Shown one piece after another: positions 9,037-17,965 of a stretch of DNA of 64,000 nucleotides (position 1 is its first letter; every line of letters starts with the position of its first letter). Source of the stretch: Pedobacter sp. ISL-64. Lineage in GTDB: Bacteria; Bacteroidota; Bacteroidia; Sphingobacteriales; Sphingobacteriaceae. Position numbers and translations under genes: made by a program. The notes under the pieces were generated by a model. It was not told where the DNA came from. It made no database searches and saw nothing but the letters and a program-made list of their open reading frames with translations. Location: NCBI RefSeq assembly GCF_018613605.1, contig NZ_JAGGPU010000005.1, positions 62,001-126,000 on the forward strand. The letters are read 5' to 3'.

Positions 9037-9417
9037 ATGGAAAAAGAAAACAGAAATCAGATTGAGACAGAAGTACTGTCCGATCCACGCAACCAAAAGG
9101 AAGAGGTACAGGCTTTACAGGATACGCTTTATGTGCTCGGAGGCAAATGGAAACTGCCGATCATCAATTCGATCTGTAACGGCAATAAAAGATTCCGGGA
9201 TATTGAAAGGAGCATTCCAGGAATTACCACACGGATGCTAAGTAAGGAATTAAAAGAAATGACGGCAAACCAGCTGATCAAAAGAACGGTGATAGACGAT
9301 ACTCCGGTAAGCATTGAATATACTACAACTGAGTACTGCCTGTCTTTTGGCAGCATCATCCTGGAAATGATCAGATGGGGCAAAAGCCATAGGCAACGCT
9401 TAAGAGGAACTGCCTGA
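9037..9417 (+). CDS. HxlR-family transcriptional regulator
   Basis: The 126-residue protein is a single winged-helix domain of the HxlR (DUF24) type: LYVLGGKWKLPIINSI, then the recognition-helix region RFRDIERSIPGITTRMLSKELKEM, then the wing and end of the domain with PVSIEYTTTEYCLSFGSIILEMIRWG. HxlR proteins of this form usually sense electrophiles or redox state and control a neighbouring oxidoreductase, which fits the divergent SDR. There is no effector domain. The start at 9037 lies 6 bases after the last operator half-site, so bound regulator would block its own translation start region. Confidence 0.93.
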   Translation: MEKENRNQIETEVLSDPRNQKEEVQALQDTLYVLGGKWKLPIINSICNGNKRFRDIERSIPGITTRMLSKELKEMTANQLIKRTVIDDTPVSIEYTTTEYCLSFGSIILEMIRWGKSHRQRLRGTA

Positions 9418-9581
9418 TTAGGTCAATGACTACAGCAATGCTGTCCATCAAGTCCTGGCGAAAAAACCAGTGCAAAAGGAAAGCTAGAGAAGTATGACCA
9501 ATTTTGGAACCGGGGATTGACATTTTGCCTTCTCAGCAATAGAAATATAATGATCTGAAATCATGAGATTATATGTGAATT

Positions 9582-10196
9582 TTAAGCCCCAATGATTTTT
9601 CTAAAAGTCAGATTGATTCTTGGCCCCATCGGTCGGGTTGATTTTGCAATCCTATGGTCCCACATGGTCTGTAGATCTCCTTTCATCAATAGCAGCGAAC
9701 CATGTTCAAGCCTGACGGTATATTTTTCAGCGTGATCAGTTTTCCGGCGGATATCAAAACCCCTCACCTGCCCGAAAGACACAGATGCGATAACGGGGTG
9801 TGAACCCATAACCGTTTCGTTGTCACTATGCCAGGCAACCGAATCCTGTCCATCGCGGTAATAATTAAGCAGCACACTATTAAAGCTGATCCCTGCCGTT
9901 GTTTCGACCGAAGCTTTCAGTTTTAAAAGTTCAGCCGTCCATGGCAAAGGTGTGGATTTCCCAAGAACATTGTAATCTGTTCCCTCAGGATCTCCGTACC
10001 ATGCAGAAAGTCTGGGGGTAATTACCTCTCTATCATACATCTTCACTATCTTCTGCGTCCAGGGTGTAGTTGAAATAAAAGATAAAAGCAAAAGGTCTGC
10101 CTCTTCAATATCAATAAATCCTGGCATATACTCCAGCACCTCTTTTGGCAGCCCTTGTGTCTGGCCTGATTCCCTAAAAAAACTCAGCTGTTCCAT
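9582..10196 (-). CDS. alkB: AlkB-like 2-oxoglutarate/Fe(II)-dependent DNA repair dioxygenase
   Basis: This enzyme would oxidatively remove methyl lesions from DNA or RNA bases. The 204-residue form starting at MEQLSFF has all core residues: iron ligands His123 and Asp125 (AWHSDNE) and His181 (MWDHR), plus the 2-oxoglutarate arginine motif RINLTFR (193-199) and the NYYRDG segment before the iron site. Length and layout fit the small ALKBH2/3-like bacterial group. The frame extends 21 codons further (to 10259), but that stretch (KNISILKLF) covers the promoter shared with imuA, so ATG 10196 is chosen. It is divergent from the imuA-imuB-dnaE2 operon, a context suggesting joint induction by DNA damage. 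Confidence 0.92.
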   Translation of the reverse strand: MEQLSFFRESGQTQGLPKEVLEYMPGFIDIEEADLLLLSFISTTPWTQKIVKMYDREVITPRLSAWYGDPEGTDYNVLGKSTPLPWTAELLKLKASVETTAGISFNSVLLNYYRDGQDSVAWHSDNETVMGSHPVIASVSFGQVRGFDIRRKTDHAEKYTVRLEHGSLLLMKGDLQTMWDHRIAKSTRPMGPRINLTFRKIIGA

Positions 10197-10230
10197 ATCC
10201 AACACAAATGTGCAAAATAATTTTAAAATA

Positions 10231-10278
10231 CTAATATTTTTAGCATTATATTTGTCCATGTAATTCTAAAAAAGGAGG
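10231..10278 (+). promoter_or_regulatory. imuA promoter and strong Shine-Dalgarno
   Basis: A perfect TAnnTTTG box, TATATTTG, lies at 10247-10254, 30 bases before the imuA ATG. An inverted repeat CTAA-N5-TTAG at 10231-10243 sits just upstream of it and could be a damage-responsive operator (inference). AAAGGAGG at 10271-10278, 6 bases before ATG 10285, is an unusually complete Shine-Dalgarno sequence for Bacteroidota and decides the start over the TTG at 10279. Confidence 0.5.
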
Positions 10279-10284
10279 TTGATT

Positions 10285-11022
10285 ATGGAACAGGCAGCAA
10301 AAAAACAGGTCATTGAGGGCTTAAGGGAGCAGATCCTTTCCATGCAGGGTTATAAGACCGTATCCAAAAGTCAACAGAATACCTCAGGTCTTGAGCTTTT
10401 TGCACCTGCTTTTCCAGGCCACAGCTTTCCCCTGCAAGGCATCCATGAATTCGTATCGGAAAGCCGAGAACAGACCGCGGCCAGCAATGGCTTTATCAGC
10501 GGGATACTGTCCACACTGATGAAAGACGGCAGTCCCTGTATCTGGATCAGTGCCTCCAGAAAATTCTTCCCGCCGGCTGCCAAAAGATTTTCGCTGAATA
10601 CTGCATCGATCATCTTTATTGACCTGCAAAATGAAAAAGAACTCTTATGGGTAACCGAAGAAGCACTTAAGTGCGAAGGGCTCGCTGCTGTGGTCTCAGA
10701 AATCCCGGACTTGAATTTTGCCACTTCCAGAAGATTTCAGCTGGTGATCGAAAAGAGCAAGACCACCGCCCTGTTCTTAAGGGAAAACCCCAGGATTCTT
10801 TCCAATACCACCTGTTTAGCCCGCTGGAAGATCAGCCCATTGCCCAGCATACTGCCCGAAGGCATGCCGGGCGTTGGTCAGCCCAGCTGGAAAGCAGAAC
10901 TGCTAAAAGTGCGTAACGGCGAGGGTGGCACCTTTAAGGTATACTGGTCTGGCAGCACATTCGAGCAGCCACAAAAAGAAAACATCAGGGCCTTACCTAT
11001 CCATGAACTACAGGCAGGATAA
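10285..11022 (+). CDS. imuA: ImuA-like mutasome protein (RecA-like fold, no clear ATPase motif)
   Basis: The 245-residue first gene of the cassette has the ImuA features FPLQGIHEFVSE near residue 50, GSPCIWISASRKFFPPAAKRF near 80-100, a Walker-B-like strand ASIIFIDLQNEKELLW, and LAAVVSEIPDLNFATSRRFQL. No P-loop GxxxxGK(S/T) is visible. In other bacteria ImuA is needed with ImuB and DnaE2 for damage-induced translesion synthesis, and links the complex to RecA filaments. The stop is followed after 2 bases by the ImuB start, so the two are translationally coupled. Identification leans partly on operon context but the sequence pattern is consistent. Confidence 0.85.
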   Translation: MEQAAKKQVIEGLREQILSMQGYKTVSKSQQNTSGLELFAPAFPGHSFPLQGIHEFVSESREQTAASNGFISGILSTLMKDGSPCIWISASRKFFPPAAKRFSLNTASIIFIDLQNEKELLWVTEEALKCEGLAAVVSEIPDLNFATSRRFQLVIEKSKTTALFLRENPRILSNTTCLARWKISPLPSILPEGMPGVGQPSWKAELLKVRNGEGGTFKVYWSGSTFEQPQKENIRALPIHELQAG

Positions 11023-11024
11023 AG

Positions 11025-12521
11025 ATGACAAAGCGATTCTTAAGCATATGGTTTCCGTTTCTGCTAACGGACTGGAAGACCATCCGCCGCCCGGAATGGA
11101 AAGAACGGGCCATGGTATGTACTGGAGCCAGTCACGGCCGTATGATGGTCATCGCTGCAAACAAGGAAGCAAACGCCCAGGGCATCCATAACGGAATGCC
11201 ACTTGCCGATGCGCGTGCCATTGTCCATGAGCTCGAAGTTTTTGATGAAAAACCGGGAAGAAAAGAAAAACTGCTCGAAGGCCTTGCCAGATGGGCCATC
11301 CGTTATACCCCGCTCTCTTCTACCGATCCTGATGGCATCCTGCTCGACATCACGGGATGCAGTCATTTATGGGGCGGAGAAGAAGCCTACCTTAAACACA
11401 TCACCAGCAGACTCCAGTCATCAGGTTATACCATAAAAGCGGCAATCGCCAACACCATTGGTACTTCCTGGGCACTGTCCCGGTATGGTAAAGGAGCTGA
11501 GATCGTAGCACCATACCAGCAACACTTTGCTTTACTTCCCCTTTCACCGGCAGCGCTCAGGATCCCCGATGAAATCACTGAAAAACTACACAAACTGGGC
11601 TTAAACCAAATCGAACGCTTTATCCAGATGCCACGCAGTACCCTGCGCAGAAGGTTTGGCGAGAACCTGCTCACCAAAATAGCACAGGCCATGGGCGATG
11701 AATCTGAGGCTTTCATCCCAATTACGACCATTCTGGAATTCGAAGAAAGATTGGCCTGCCTGGAGCCTATCCGCACCGCCAAGGCTATTGAAATCGCCAT
11801 CGAAAGACTGCTCGATAAACTTTGTTTAAGACTTAAAAAAGAAGGCCTGGGCCTGAGAAAAGCAGCACTGAAAGGTTACCGGATAGATGGAAAAACAATA
11901 TCAACTGCTATCGGCACCAACCGTCCAAGTGATGATCCCATACACCTGATGAAACTCTTTGCGCTCAACATTTCTGGAATTGCACCTGGCATGGGCATCG
12001 AGCTTTTCACGCTAAGTGCTGAAAAGACCGAAAAAATGGAACGTCCACAGGAAAAAATCTGGGCCGGTCAGGCCGGCCTTGACAGCCAGCCGCTAGCAGA
12101 ATTACTGGACCGCGTGGCTGGAAAAGTGGGTAAAAACGCCATCCACCGTTATCTGCCCAGGGCAGACTACTGGCCGGAAAGGGCAGTTAAACAGGCTAAA
12201 GATCTCAGTGAAGACAGCGGAATAAGTTTCCATAATCCCTTGAACCGCCCCATACAGCTGCTTCCAAGACCGGAACGCATCGAGGTTACCGCACCTATCC
12301 CCGATTATCCGCCCATGCTCTTTATCTACCAAGGCGTGCGCCACAGCATCAAAAAAGCAGACGGGCCAGAAAGACTTGAGCGTGCCTGGTGGCTGGAAGA
12401 AGGAGAACACCGCGATTACTATACCGTTGAAGATGAAAAAGGGAACCGTTACTGGCTCTTCCGCTCAGGCCACTACGCAGCAGAAAACTCGGCTTGGTTT
12501 ATCCATGGCTTTTTTGCATAA
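11025..12521 (+). CDS. imuB: ImuB, inactive Y-family polymerase-like mutasome hub
   Basis: This 498-residue protein has the Y-family palm, fingers and little-finger layout but lacks the catalytic acids. The N-terminal metal site is replaced by LSIWFPFLLTDW (residues 6-17), and the usual SIDE motif by DGILLDITGCSHLWGGEE (103-120), the hallmark of ImuB. Helix-hairpin-helix-like DEITEKLHKLGLNQIERFIQMP lies near 185-205, and the C-terminal segment RPIQLLPRPERIEV near 408-421 is typical of the family. In studied species ImuB binds the beta clamp and brings in DnaE2 without polymerising itself. It sits between imuA (2-base gap) and dnaE2 (19-base gap). Confidence 0.92.
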   Translation: MTKRFLSIWFPFLLTDWKTIRRPEWKERAMVCTGASHGRMMVIAANKEANAQGIHNGMPLADARAIVHELEVFDEKPGRKEKLLEGLARWAIRYTPLSSTDPDGILLDITGCSHLWGGEEAYLKHITSRLQSSGYTIKAAIANTIGTSWALSRYGKGAEIVAPYQQHFALLPLSPAALRIPDEITEKLHKLGLNQIERFIQMPRSTLRRRFGENLLTKIAQAMGDESEAFIPITTILEFEERLACLEPIRTAKAIEIAIERLLDKLCLRLKKEGLGLRKAALKGYRIDGKTISTAIGTNRPSDDPIHLMKLFALNISGIAPGMGIELFTLSAEKTEKMERPQEKIWAGQAGLDSQPLAELLDRVAGKVGKNAIHRYLPRADYWPERAVKQAKDLSEDSGISFHNPLNRPIQLLPRPERIEVTAPIPDYPPMLFIYQGVRHSIKKADGPERLERAWWLEEGEHRDYYTVEDEKGNRYWLFRSGHYAAENSAWFIHGFFA

Positions 12522-12540
12522 ACCCTAAAAAAGAAAAGCG

Positions 12541-15500
12541 ATGGAATATACCGAACTTCAGGTCACCAGCAACTTTAGCTTCCTCCGCGGCGCTTCGCAC
12601 CCTGAAGAAATCGTGGAAGAAGCAGCCAAGATGGGTTATAAAAAAATTGCCATTACCGATCACAATACCCTTGCAGGGATCGTGCGTGCACACGCCGCTG
12701 CCAGAAAACCTGGTATCAAGCTCATCCCTGCCTGCAGGTTAAACCTCATGGACGGTGCATCCCTGCTTGCCTATCCCACGGACACCGAAAGTTATGGAAG
12801 GCTGTCTGCACTACTCAGCCTTGGCAACCTTCGCACCGAAAAAGGTAGCTGTGAACTCTATAAAAAAGATATATTCGAATATTCAAAAGGTATTATTTTC
12901 ATCGCCATCGCGCCCGATAGCCTTTCAGAGAATTTTGATTTTCAGGTGGATTTTTATGAAGACCTTCAGCGCTACAAAGAGGCACTCGGGGAAAACCTGT
13001 ACCTAGGCATTAACAGGAGCTATCAGGGAGGAGACCAGAAGAGGATGTTCCGCCTTTCAGAAACCTCCAAAAAAAACGATATTCCACTGGTGGCAACCAA
13101 TGATGTTTATTACCACAACCCCAAAAGACGTGAACTGCAGGATGTGCTGACCTGCGTAAGGGAAAAATGTACCGTCCATAATGCAGGCTATCTACTTTTC
13201 CAGAATGCCGAGCGGCACTTAAAGCCCGAAGAAGAAATGAAAAGGCTTTTCCGCCAATATCCCGATGCGCTGGAAAATGCGGTAAAAATCTCCCAAGCCT
13301 GTACCTTCAGTTTGGATAGCCTGAAATACATCTACCCCGAAGAAATTACCTCAGAAGGAAGGACGCCGCAGGAAGAACTGGAATACCTGACCATGAAAGG
13401 CGCCCATGAAATCTTTGGTGAACACCTACCTAAAAAAGTAACCGATAACATCAGCCATGAAATGAAATTTGTAGAGGAAATGAACTTTGCTTCCTATTTT
13501 CTCACCGTTTATGATATTGTGCGTTTTGCAAGAAGCCAGCATATTCTTTGCCAGGGACGCGGCTCTGCTGCCAATTCCACCATCTGTTACTGTTTGGGCA
13601 TTACCTCGGTTGACCCCACCAAATTCGATCTTTTATTTGAACGCTTTATCTCTTCCGCCCGCAACGAACCGCCCGACATTGATGTGGACTTTGAACATGA
13701 ACGCAGGGAAGAAGTAATCCAGTACATCTATAGTAAATACGGACGCGACCGCGCAGCCATTGTAGCCACCGTCACCCAGCAGCGCCAGAAAGGCGCGATC
13801 CGCGATGTGGGTAAAGTGATGGGGCTATCGGTGGATACCATTAACCGGCTCTCTTCCTCCATCTGGGAATTTACCGATGAATGGTTCGAGGGCGGAAAAC
13901 TTACCGAACAGGGCCTCAACCCGAATGATCCACTGCTTCGAAAAGTGCTTAGCCTTACCGCCCAGATGATGGGCTTTCCAAGACAGTTGGGTCAGCATAC
14001 AGGAGGCTTTGTCATCACCAGGGGCAAACTGACCGACCTCTGCCCTATCCTCAATGCCCGTATGGAAGAGCGAACCAATATCGAATGGAACAAAGATGAT
14101 ATCGACACATTGGGCTTTCTCAAAATCGATGTACTTGCCCTTGGCATGCTTACCTGCATCAGAAAAGGATTCGATCTGGCCAAAGCGCATTATAACCTTG
14201 ATCTGACCATGGCCAAGATCAACGAAAATGAAGATCCCAAGGTTTATGAAATGATCAGCCATGCGGATACCCTGGGCGTTTTCCAGATCGAAAGCCGTGC
14301 CCAGATGTCCATGCTCCCACGGTTAAGGCCCAAATGCTTTTATGACCTGGTGATCGAAGTAGCCATTGTCCGTCCAGGCCCCATCCAGGGTGATATGGTC
14401 CATCCTTACTTAAGACGACGTAATGGAGAAGAAAACGTAGAATATCCTTCCGAAGAGTTAAAAGATATCCTTCACCGAACATTAGGCGTTCCCCTCTTTC
14501 AGGAACAGGCCATGAAGATCGCCATTGTTGCCGCAGGTTTTACCCCAGCAGAAGCCGATGAACTGCGCAGGAGCATGGCCACCTTTAAGGCCAAGGGCAT
14601 GGTGACCAAGTTTGAAGAAAAACTCATCACCGGCATGACCAGCAAAGGTTATACCGAGGACTTTGCCAAACGCGTATTCAAACAACTTGAAGGATTTGGA
14701 AGCTATGGCTTCCCAGAAAGTCATGCAGCCAGTTTTGCCCTGCTGGTCTATGTTTCCTGCTGGCTCAAATGTTATTATCCCGATGTCTTTGCCACAGCCC
14801 TGCTCAACAGTATGCCCATGGGCTTTTACCAGCCTGCCCAGATCGTCATCGATGCCAAAAAACATGGTGTGGAAATCAGGCCCATTGACATCAATTATTC
14901 CGACTGGGACAACCAGTTGGAAGAAAGATCTGGAAAACATCATGCACTCCGCCTAGGTTTTAGACAGATCAAGGGCATGAATGCTGAAGATATCGAATTC
15001 CTGACCAATGGCAGAAAAAAAACATACGGTCATATCCACGAGCTAATGGATGCCGGGCTCAGCTTATCGGCACTGGAACGGCTTGCCGATGCCGATGCCT
15101 TCCGTTCCATTGGTCTGGACAGAAGACAGGCCCTTTGGGAAGTATCCGCCATGGCCGACCGGCCGGTTGCACTCTTTGAAAATCAGCCTTCAGAAAGCAG
15201 CCTGGAAATGCAGGCCACCCTACCCCTGATGAGCAAAGGCGAGCATGTGATCCAGGATTATGCCTCAACATCCCTATCACTAAAAGCACATCCGGTCAGT
15301 TTTGTGCGCGGGCAGTTAAGCCTCCTCCGCGTTTTGCCAACTCAAGACCTTGCTCAGGCAAAAGACGGACAGACCGTCAAAGTAGCAGGTCTCGTCTTGG
15401 TCCGTCAGCGGCCGGGAACAGCCAAAGGCGTATGTTTTATCACCATTGAAGATGAAACAGGATTTACCAACCTGGTCGTATTTGAAAACCTATTCGAAAA

Positions 15501-15768
15501 ATTCCGAAAAGAAATCATCCAGTCCAGATTACTTATGGTTGAGGGAAAGCTGCAGATAGAAGGCGAAGTGATCCACGTAATCGTTAAACGCTGCTTTGAT
15601 CTCACCAGCCTGCTCCGATCAATGGACAGGGAAGAAAATAATGGTTTCCCGGCAGTCGCTTTCTCCAGATCTGATGAAAGGACCGCACCATACTCCGGCA
15701 ACAGAGATGTACCAGATAAAGGTGCTCCAGTAGCCTCAGCCATTCCGGGAGGTAGAAATTTCAAGTAA
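12541..15768 (+). CDS. dnaE2: Error-prone DNA polymerase III alpha subunit DnaE2
   Basis: This 1075-residue protein is the translesion polymerase of the ImuA-ImuB-DnaE2 mutasome. The order is an N-terminal PHP domain (ELQVTSNFSFLRGASHPEE, AITDHNTLAGI), a palm with PDIDVDF at about residues 378-384 carrying the catalytic aspartates and the third acidic segment LGFLKIDVLALGML near 525, fingers, tandem helix-hairpin-helix, and a C-terminal OB fold (about 940-1030; VKVAGLVLVRQRPGTAKG). Length matches DnaE2 (1,000-1,100) and not the 1,150-1,500 of replicative DnaE. It has no visible C-terminal tau-binding extension. A decayed copy of its last 426 bases lies 30 kb away at 45971-46378. Confidence 0.95.
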   Translation: MEYTELQVTSNFSFLRGASHPEEIVEEAAKMGYKKIAITDHNTLAGIVRAHAAARKPGIKLIPACRLNLMDGASLLAYPTDTESYGRLSALLSLGNLRTEKGSCELYKKDIFEYSKGIIFIAIAPDSLSENFDFQVDFYEDLQRYKEALGENLYLGINRSYQGGDQKRMFRLSETSKKNDIPLVATNDVYYHNPKRRELQDVLTCVREKCTVHNAGYLLFQNAERHLKPEEEMKRLFRQYPDALENAVKISQACTFSLDSLKYIYPEEITSEGRTPQEELEYLTMKGAHEIFGEHLPKKVTDNISHEMKFVEEMNFASYFLTVYDIVRFARSQHILCQGRGSAANSTICYCLGITSVDPTKFDLLFERFISSARNEPPDIDVDFEHERREEVIQYIYSKYGRDRAAIVATVTQQRQKGAIRDVGKVMGLSVDTINRLSSSIWEFTDEWFEGGKLTEQGLNPNDPLLRKVLSLTAQMMGFPRQLGQHTGGFVITRGKLTDLCPILNARMEERTNIEWNKDDIDTLGFLKIDVLALGMLTCIRKGFDLAKAHYNLDLTMAKINENEDPKVYEMISHADTLGVFQIESRAQMSMLPRLRPKCFYDLVIEVAIVRPGPIQGDMVHPYLRRRNGEENVEYPSEELKDILHRTLGVPLFQEQAMKIAIVAAGFTPAEADELRRSMATFKAKGMVTKFEEKLITGMTSKGYTEDFAKRVFKQLEGFGSYGFPESHAASFALLVYVSCWLKCYYPDVFATALLNSMPMGFYQPAQIVIDAKKHGVEIRPIDINYSDWDNQLEERSGKHHALRLGFRQIKGMNAEDIEFLTNGRKKTYGHIHELMDAGLSLSALERLADADAFRSIGLDRRQALWEVSAMADRPVALFENQPSESSLEMQATLPLMSKGEHVIQDYASTSLSLKAHPVSFVRGQLSLLRVLPTQDLAQAKDGQTVKVAGLVLVRQRPGTAKGVCFITIEDETGFTNLVVFENLFEKFRKEIIQSRLLMVEGKLQIEGEVIHVIVKRCFDLTSLLRSMDREENNGFPAVAFSRSDERTAPYSGNRDVPDKGAPVASAIPGGRNFK

Positions 15769-15934
15769 GCTGCACCGTTTCCACCATCATAAAATTTCCT
15801 ACATCAGCTTCAACCGAAGCGATCAATCCTTTACCTGTTTGAATTTGTCCATAACTATATCATATGATCTGTTTAAAAATCAAGATATAAATACCACCTG
15901 ACTTTCACCCTCCCATACTTTTCCCATACAGCAA

Positions 15935-16321
15935 TCACCTCACAGCTCTGGTCGCCTTATCAAAAGACAGCACCAGATTCTTCTGATCAATATCTTTTAA
16001 CGAAACCTCATGAACACCACTGCCCAGGCCTGCAGTAAAATAAACATCAGCCTTAACAGTAGTCCCTTTCTCAAGCCCCTCTTCAAACAAGGCAATCCCG
16101 AACAAAGTACTGTCCACCTTAGATGAAACGACTATACTTATGGTACCCAAATCATACTTTCCATTATTCTTCAAGGTAACAACCCCTTGCTTATATGTAT
16201 AACTCACTCCTTTCAGTGTTTCCAGATAAGTCTTATTCTTACTTGTGATACCCTGATAGGTCTGTGCATAACCTGAAAAACCAGCGATTGCCAGCAATAA
16301 AACAAAAATGATTTTCTTCAT
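15935..16321 (-). CDS. Small secreted protein of unknown function
   Basis: I do not recognise a family. ATG 16321 gives 128 residues with a clear type I signal peptide (MKKIIFVLLLAIAGFSGYAQ). The mature part is short and beta-rich, with GVVTLKNNGKYDLGTISIVVSS and a Gly-rich AGLGSGVHEVSL, resembling an FxLYD- or immunoglobulin-like domain that carries an extra strand (inference only). It lies 22 bases downstream of the SYLF gene on the same strand and may be cotranscribed with it. The 166 bases between it and dnaE2 (convergent) hold no clear terminator. Confidence 0.7.
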   Translation of the reverse strand: MKKIIFVLLLAIAGFSGYAQTYQGITSKNKTYLETLKGVSYTYKQGVVTLKNNGKYDLGTISIVVSSKVDSTLFGIALFEEGLEKGTTVKADVYFTAGLGSGVHEVSLKDIDQKNLVLSFDKATRAVR

Positions 16322-16343
16322 GATCATAAGCATAATAATTCAA

Positions 16344-17027
16344 TTATTTCATTTTCGTAAGCGCAGCTTTAAGTTCTCCTATTTCATCATCAGGATCCCC
16401 ACCGGAAGCAAAGATTTCCGCAACATCCATATCTTTACCATATACCACAGCATTTGCAGCGGCATCAATCTCCAGCGATGCGCCATTTACGGAGAGCCCT
16501 GCAAAAAGCCCCTTACTACGGGAATAGGAATACACCTCGGCATCGAGTTTGTAATCTGTATTCACTGCAGAACTCCGTCCCAGGGGACCTGCCGCAATAG
16601 AAAGATCACCACCAAGGGTAAAGCTGCTTTTCTTGATCGCAGTCAGACTATTGGCATGGGTAAAAACAAGCACAAGATCAGTCGACTGTACACCTGCCTG
16701 AAGACCAACACTTCCGCCGGTAATGGTTACAAATACAGGATTGCTCCAGGAGCCGTCTGCCCTTTTCACCATAGCAATGCCCCTTCCACGTTTTCCTCCG
16801 ATCACAAAACCTGCATTAATCAGCTTTGGGACAATAACAATGCCCTGGGTAAGCTCAAGCAGTCTTGAGGGAATAGATTCTTTCATTTTCCCAAAACCCG
16901 AAAGCACCTGGACTGAAGCCTTTATTCTTTTTTGCTCCTTATTCTGCGCAACGGCCATGTCAGGAAATAGTAATGCTACGCAGCAGAGCACAGCGAGATT
17001 CAGCTTGATCAAATTGATTATGTTCAT
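16344..17027 (-). CDS. SYLF (Ysc84-like) lipid-binding domain protein, exported
   Basis: The start at ATG 17027 gives 227 residues with a signal peptide (MNIINLIKLNLAVLCCVALL...MAVAQ). The mature protein is one SYLF domain: IPSRLLELTQGIVIVPKLINAGFVIGG, GRGIAMVKRADGSWSNPVF, ITGGSVGLQAGVQSTDLVLVF, LGGDLSIAAGPLGRS and YSRSKGLFAGLSVNGASLEID. SYLF domains bind phosphoinositides in eukaryotes; bacterial versions are periplasmic and poorly understood. The frame reaches 17093, but the upstream codons lack signal-peptide character. It is followed closely by a small secreted protein. Confidence 0.88.
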   Translation of the reverse strand: MNIINLIKLNLAVLCCVALLFPDMAVAQNKEQKRIKASVQVLSGFGKMKESIPSRLLELTQGIVIVPKLINAGFVIGGKRGRGIAMVKRADGSWSNPVFVTITGGSVGLQAGVQSTDLVLVFTHANSLTAIKKSSFTLGGDLSIAAGPLGRSSAVNTDYKLDAEVYSYSRSKGLFAGLSVNGASLEIDAAANAVVYGKDMDVAEIFASGGDPDDEIGELKAALTKMK

Positions 17028-17281
17028 ATATATCGAAAAAATAACCGGCATTATTCGAGCAGATCTGCTCTTACAAACGGTCCGGAAATGCAATATTATA
17101 CCTTTTATTTGTTTTCCCGAACGGTCTACAGGTAAATTACCTTTCTGTGAGAAATCCCCTTTGGTTCAATAAAAATTCAACAATATAACGAAAAACAAAA
17201 CCTATACCGGCGTTGTATATAAGGCAATATTGAGTTATTGAACATTACAACAGCTTAACTGGCCTCATGGGAATAAAACAG

Positions 17282-17311
17282 AATAAGCCGCAACATCTGT
17301 TGCGGCTTATT
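17282..17311. terminator. Bidirectional terminator-like hairpin
   Basis: Perfect stem AATAAGCCGCAACA (17282-17295) and its complement (17298-17311), with A-rich and T-rich ends on either side, so it could work on both strands. It lies about 125 bases beyond the VOC gene stop and upstream of the SYLF gene. The rest of the 409-base gap 17028-17436 has no coding potential; a small RNA ending here is possible but nothing positive supports it. Confidence 0.65.
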
Positions 17312-17436
17312 TACTAACCAAATGATAACCAATATGTATATTGTAAATTAGAAGCCAAACATGAACAAACCATGAAGCCCTGGCGCTGCGTTAATGGTAA
17401 TGAAGATTGAACTGTTTGTAGCGGATGGCTTATTTT

Positions 17437-17841
17437 TTATGCGAATTTCTTTTTCGCTTTGTCACTTATGGGAGTAAAAAAATTAATCAAATTACCGTCT
17501 GGGTCACGAAATAATAAAGAACGATTACCCCAAGGCATTGTTGTCGGTTTCTGAACAATGTCGCTAGTTAAATCTTTAATCCTTTCGTAATCATCATCTA
17601 CATTCTCAACAAGGAACTCAATAATAATACTTTTGTTATCTCCAGGTTGCGCAACGCCTTCTCCAAAGAAAGCCAATGTTCGTGTACTTCCAATTGCCAA
17701 AGTAAAAGATTCCGATTTAACCTCCGCAAAGTCATCTGTTGCCCATTCGGCCATTGTTCCTGTTGCATCCTCGAAAAACTGAACTAATCGTCTTATGTCA
17801 GCTGTAATGATTCTCATTGATACTAAATTTGATTTACCCAT
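17437..17841 (-). CDS. VOC (glyoxalase/bleomycin-resistance fold) family protein
   Basis: Start ATG 17841 gives 134 residues beginning MGKSNLVSMRIITADI. Two beta-alpha-beta-beta-beta modules are visible: residues 5-60 with the VQFFEDATG turn and 70-125 with FLVENVDDDYERIKDL, MPWGNRSLLFRDPDGNLINFF. The end matches the usual VOC motif in which a glutamate ligand follows DPDGN; here N-L-I-N-F replaces it, so metal binding at that spot is doubtful. The function cannot be set more closely. The upstream frame to 17895 lacks features and overlaps the promoter region. Confidence 0.85.
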   Translation of the reverse strand: MGKSNLVSMRIITADIRRLVQFFEDATGTMAEWATDDFAEVKSESFTLAIGSTRTLAFFGEGVAQPGDNKSIIIEFLVENVDDDYERIKDLTSDIVQKPTTMPWGNRSLLFRDPDGNLINFFTPISDKAKKKFA

Positions 17842-17965
17842 CTTTCTTTTTGTTTTTAAATTAATATTCGCGAAAGTGCAATGGCATGATGACAACAGTA
17901 TGTCAGGTATAGCATTTTTTTTGTGTCCAAAAATTCGGTTAGTGGTAATTTGTGTGGTTCAAACG

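Noticed and set aside
8956-9096. N-terminal extension of the SDR protein (47 codons)
   Set aside because: It runs through the -7 boxes and operator and into the HxlR gene, and the protein begins normally at ATG 8955.
11025-12521. Active DinB-type polymerase
   Set aside because: The catalytic acidic residues of the palm are replaced by the ImuB-type sequences, so polymerase activity is not expected.
17028-17436. Small RNA or tRNA gene upstream of the hairpin at 17282
   Set aside because: No cloverleaf or known RNA pattern could be folded by eye; only the terminator-like hairpin is supported.
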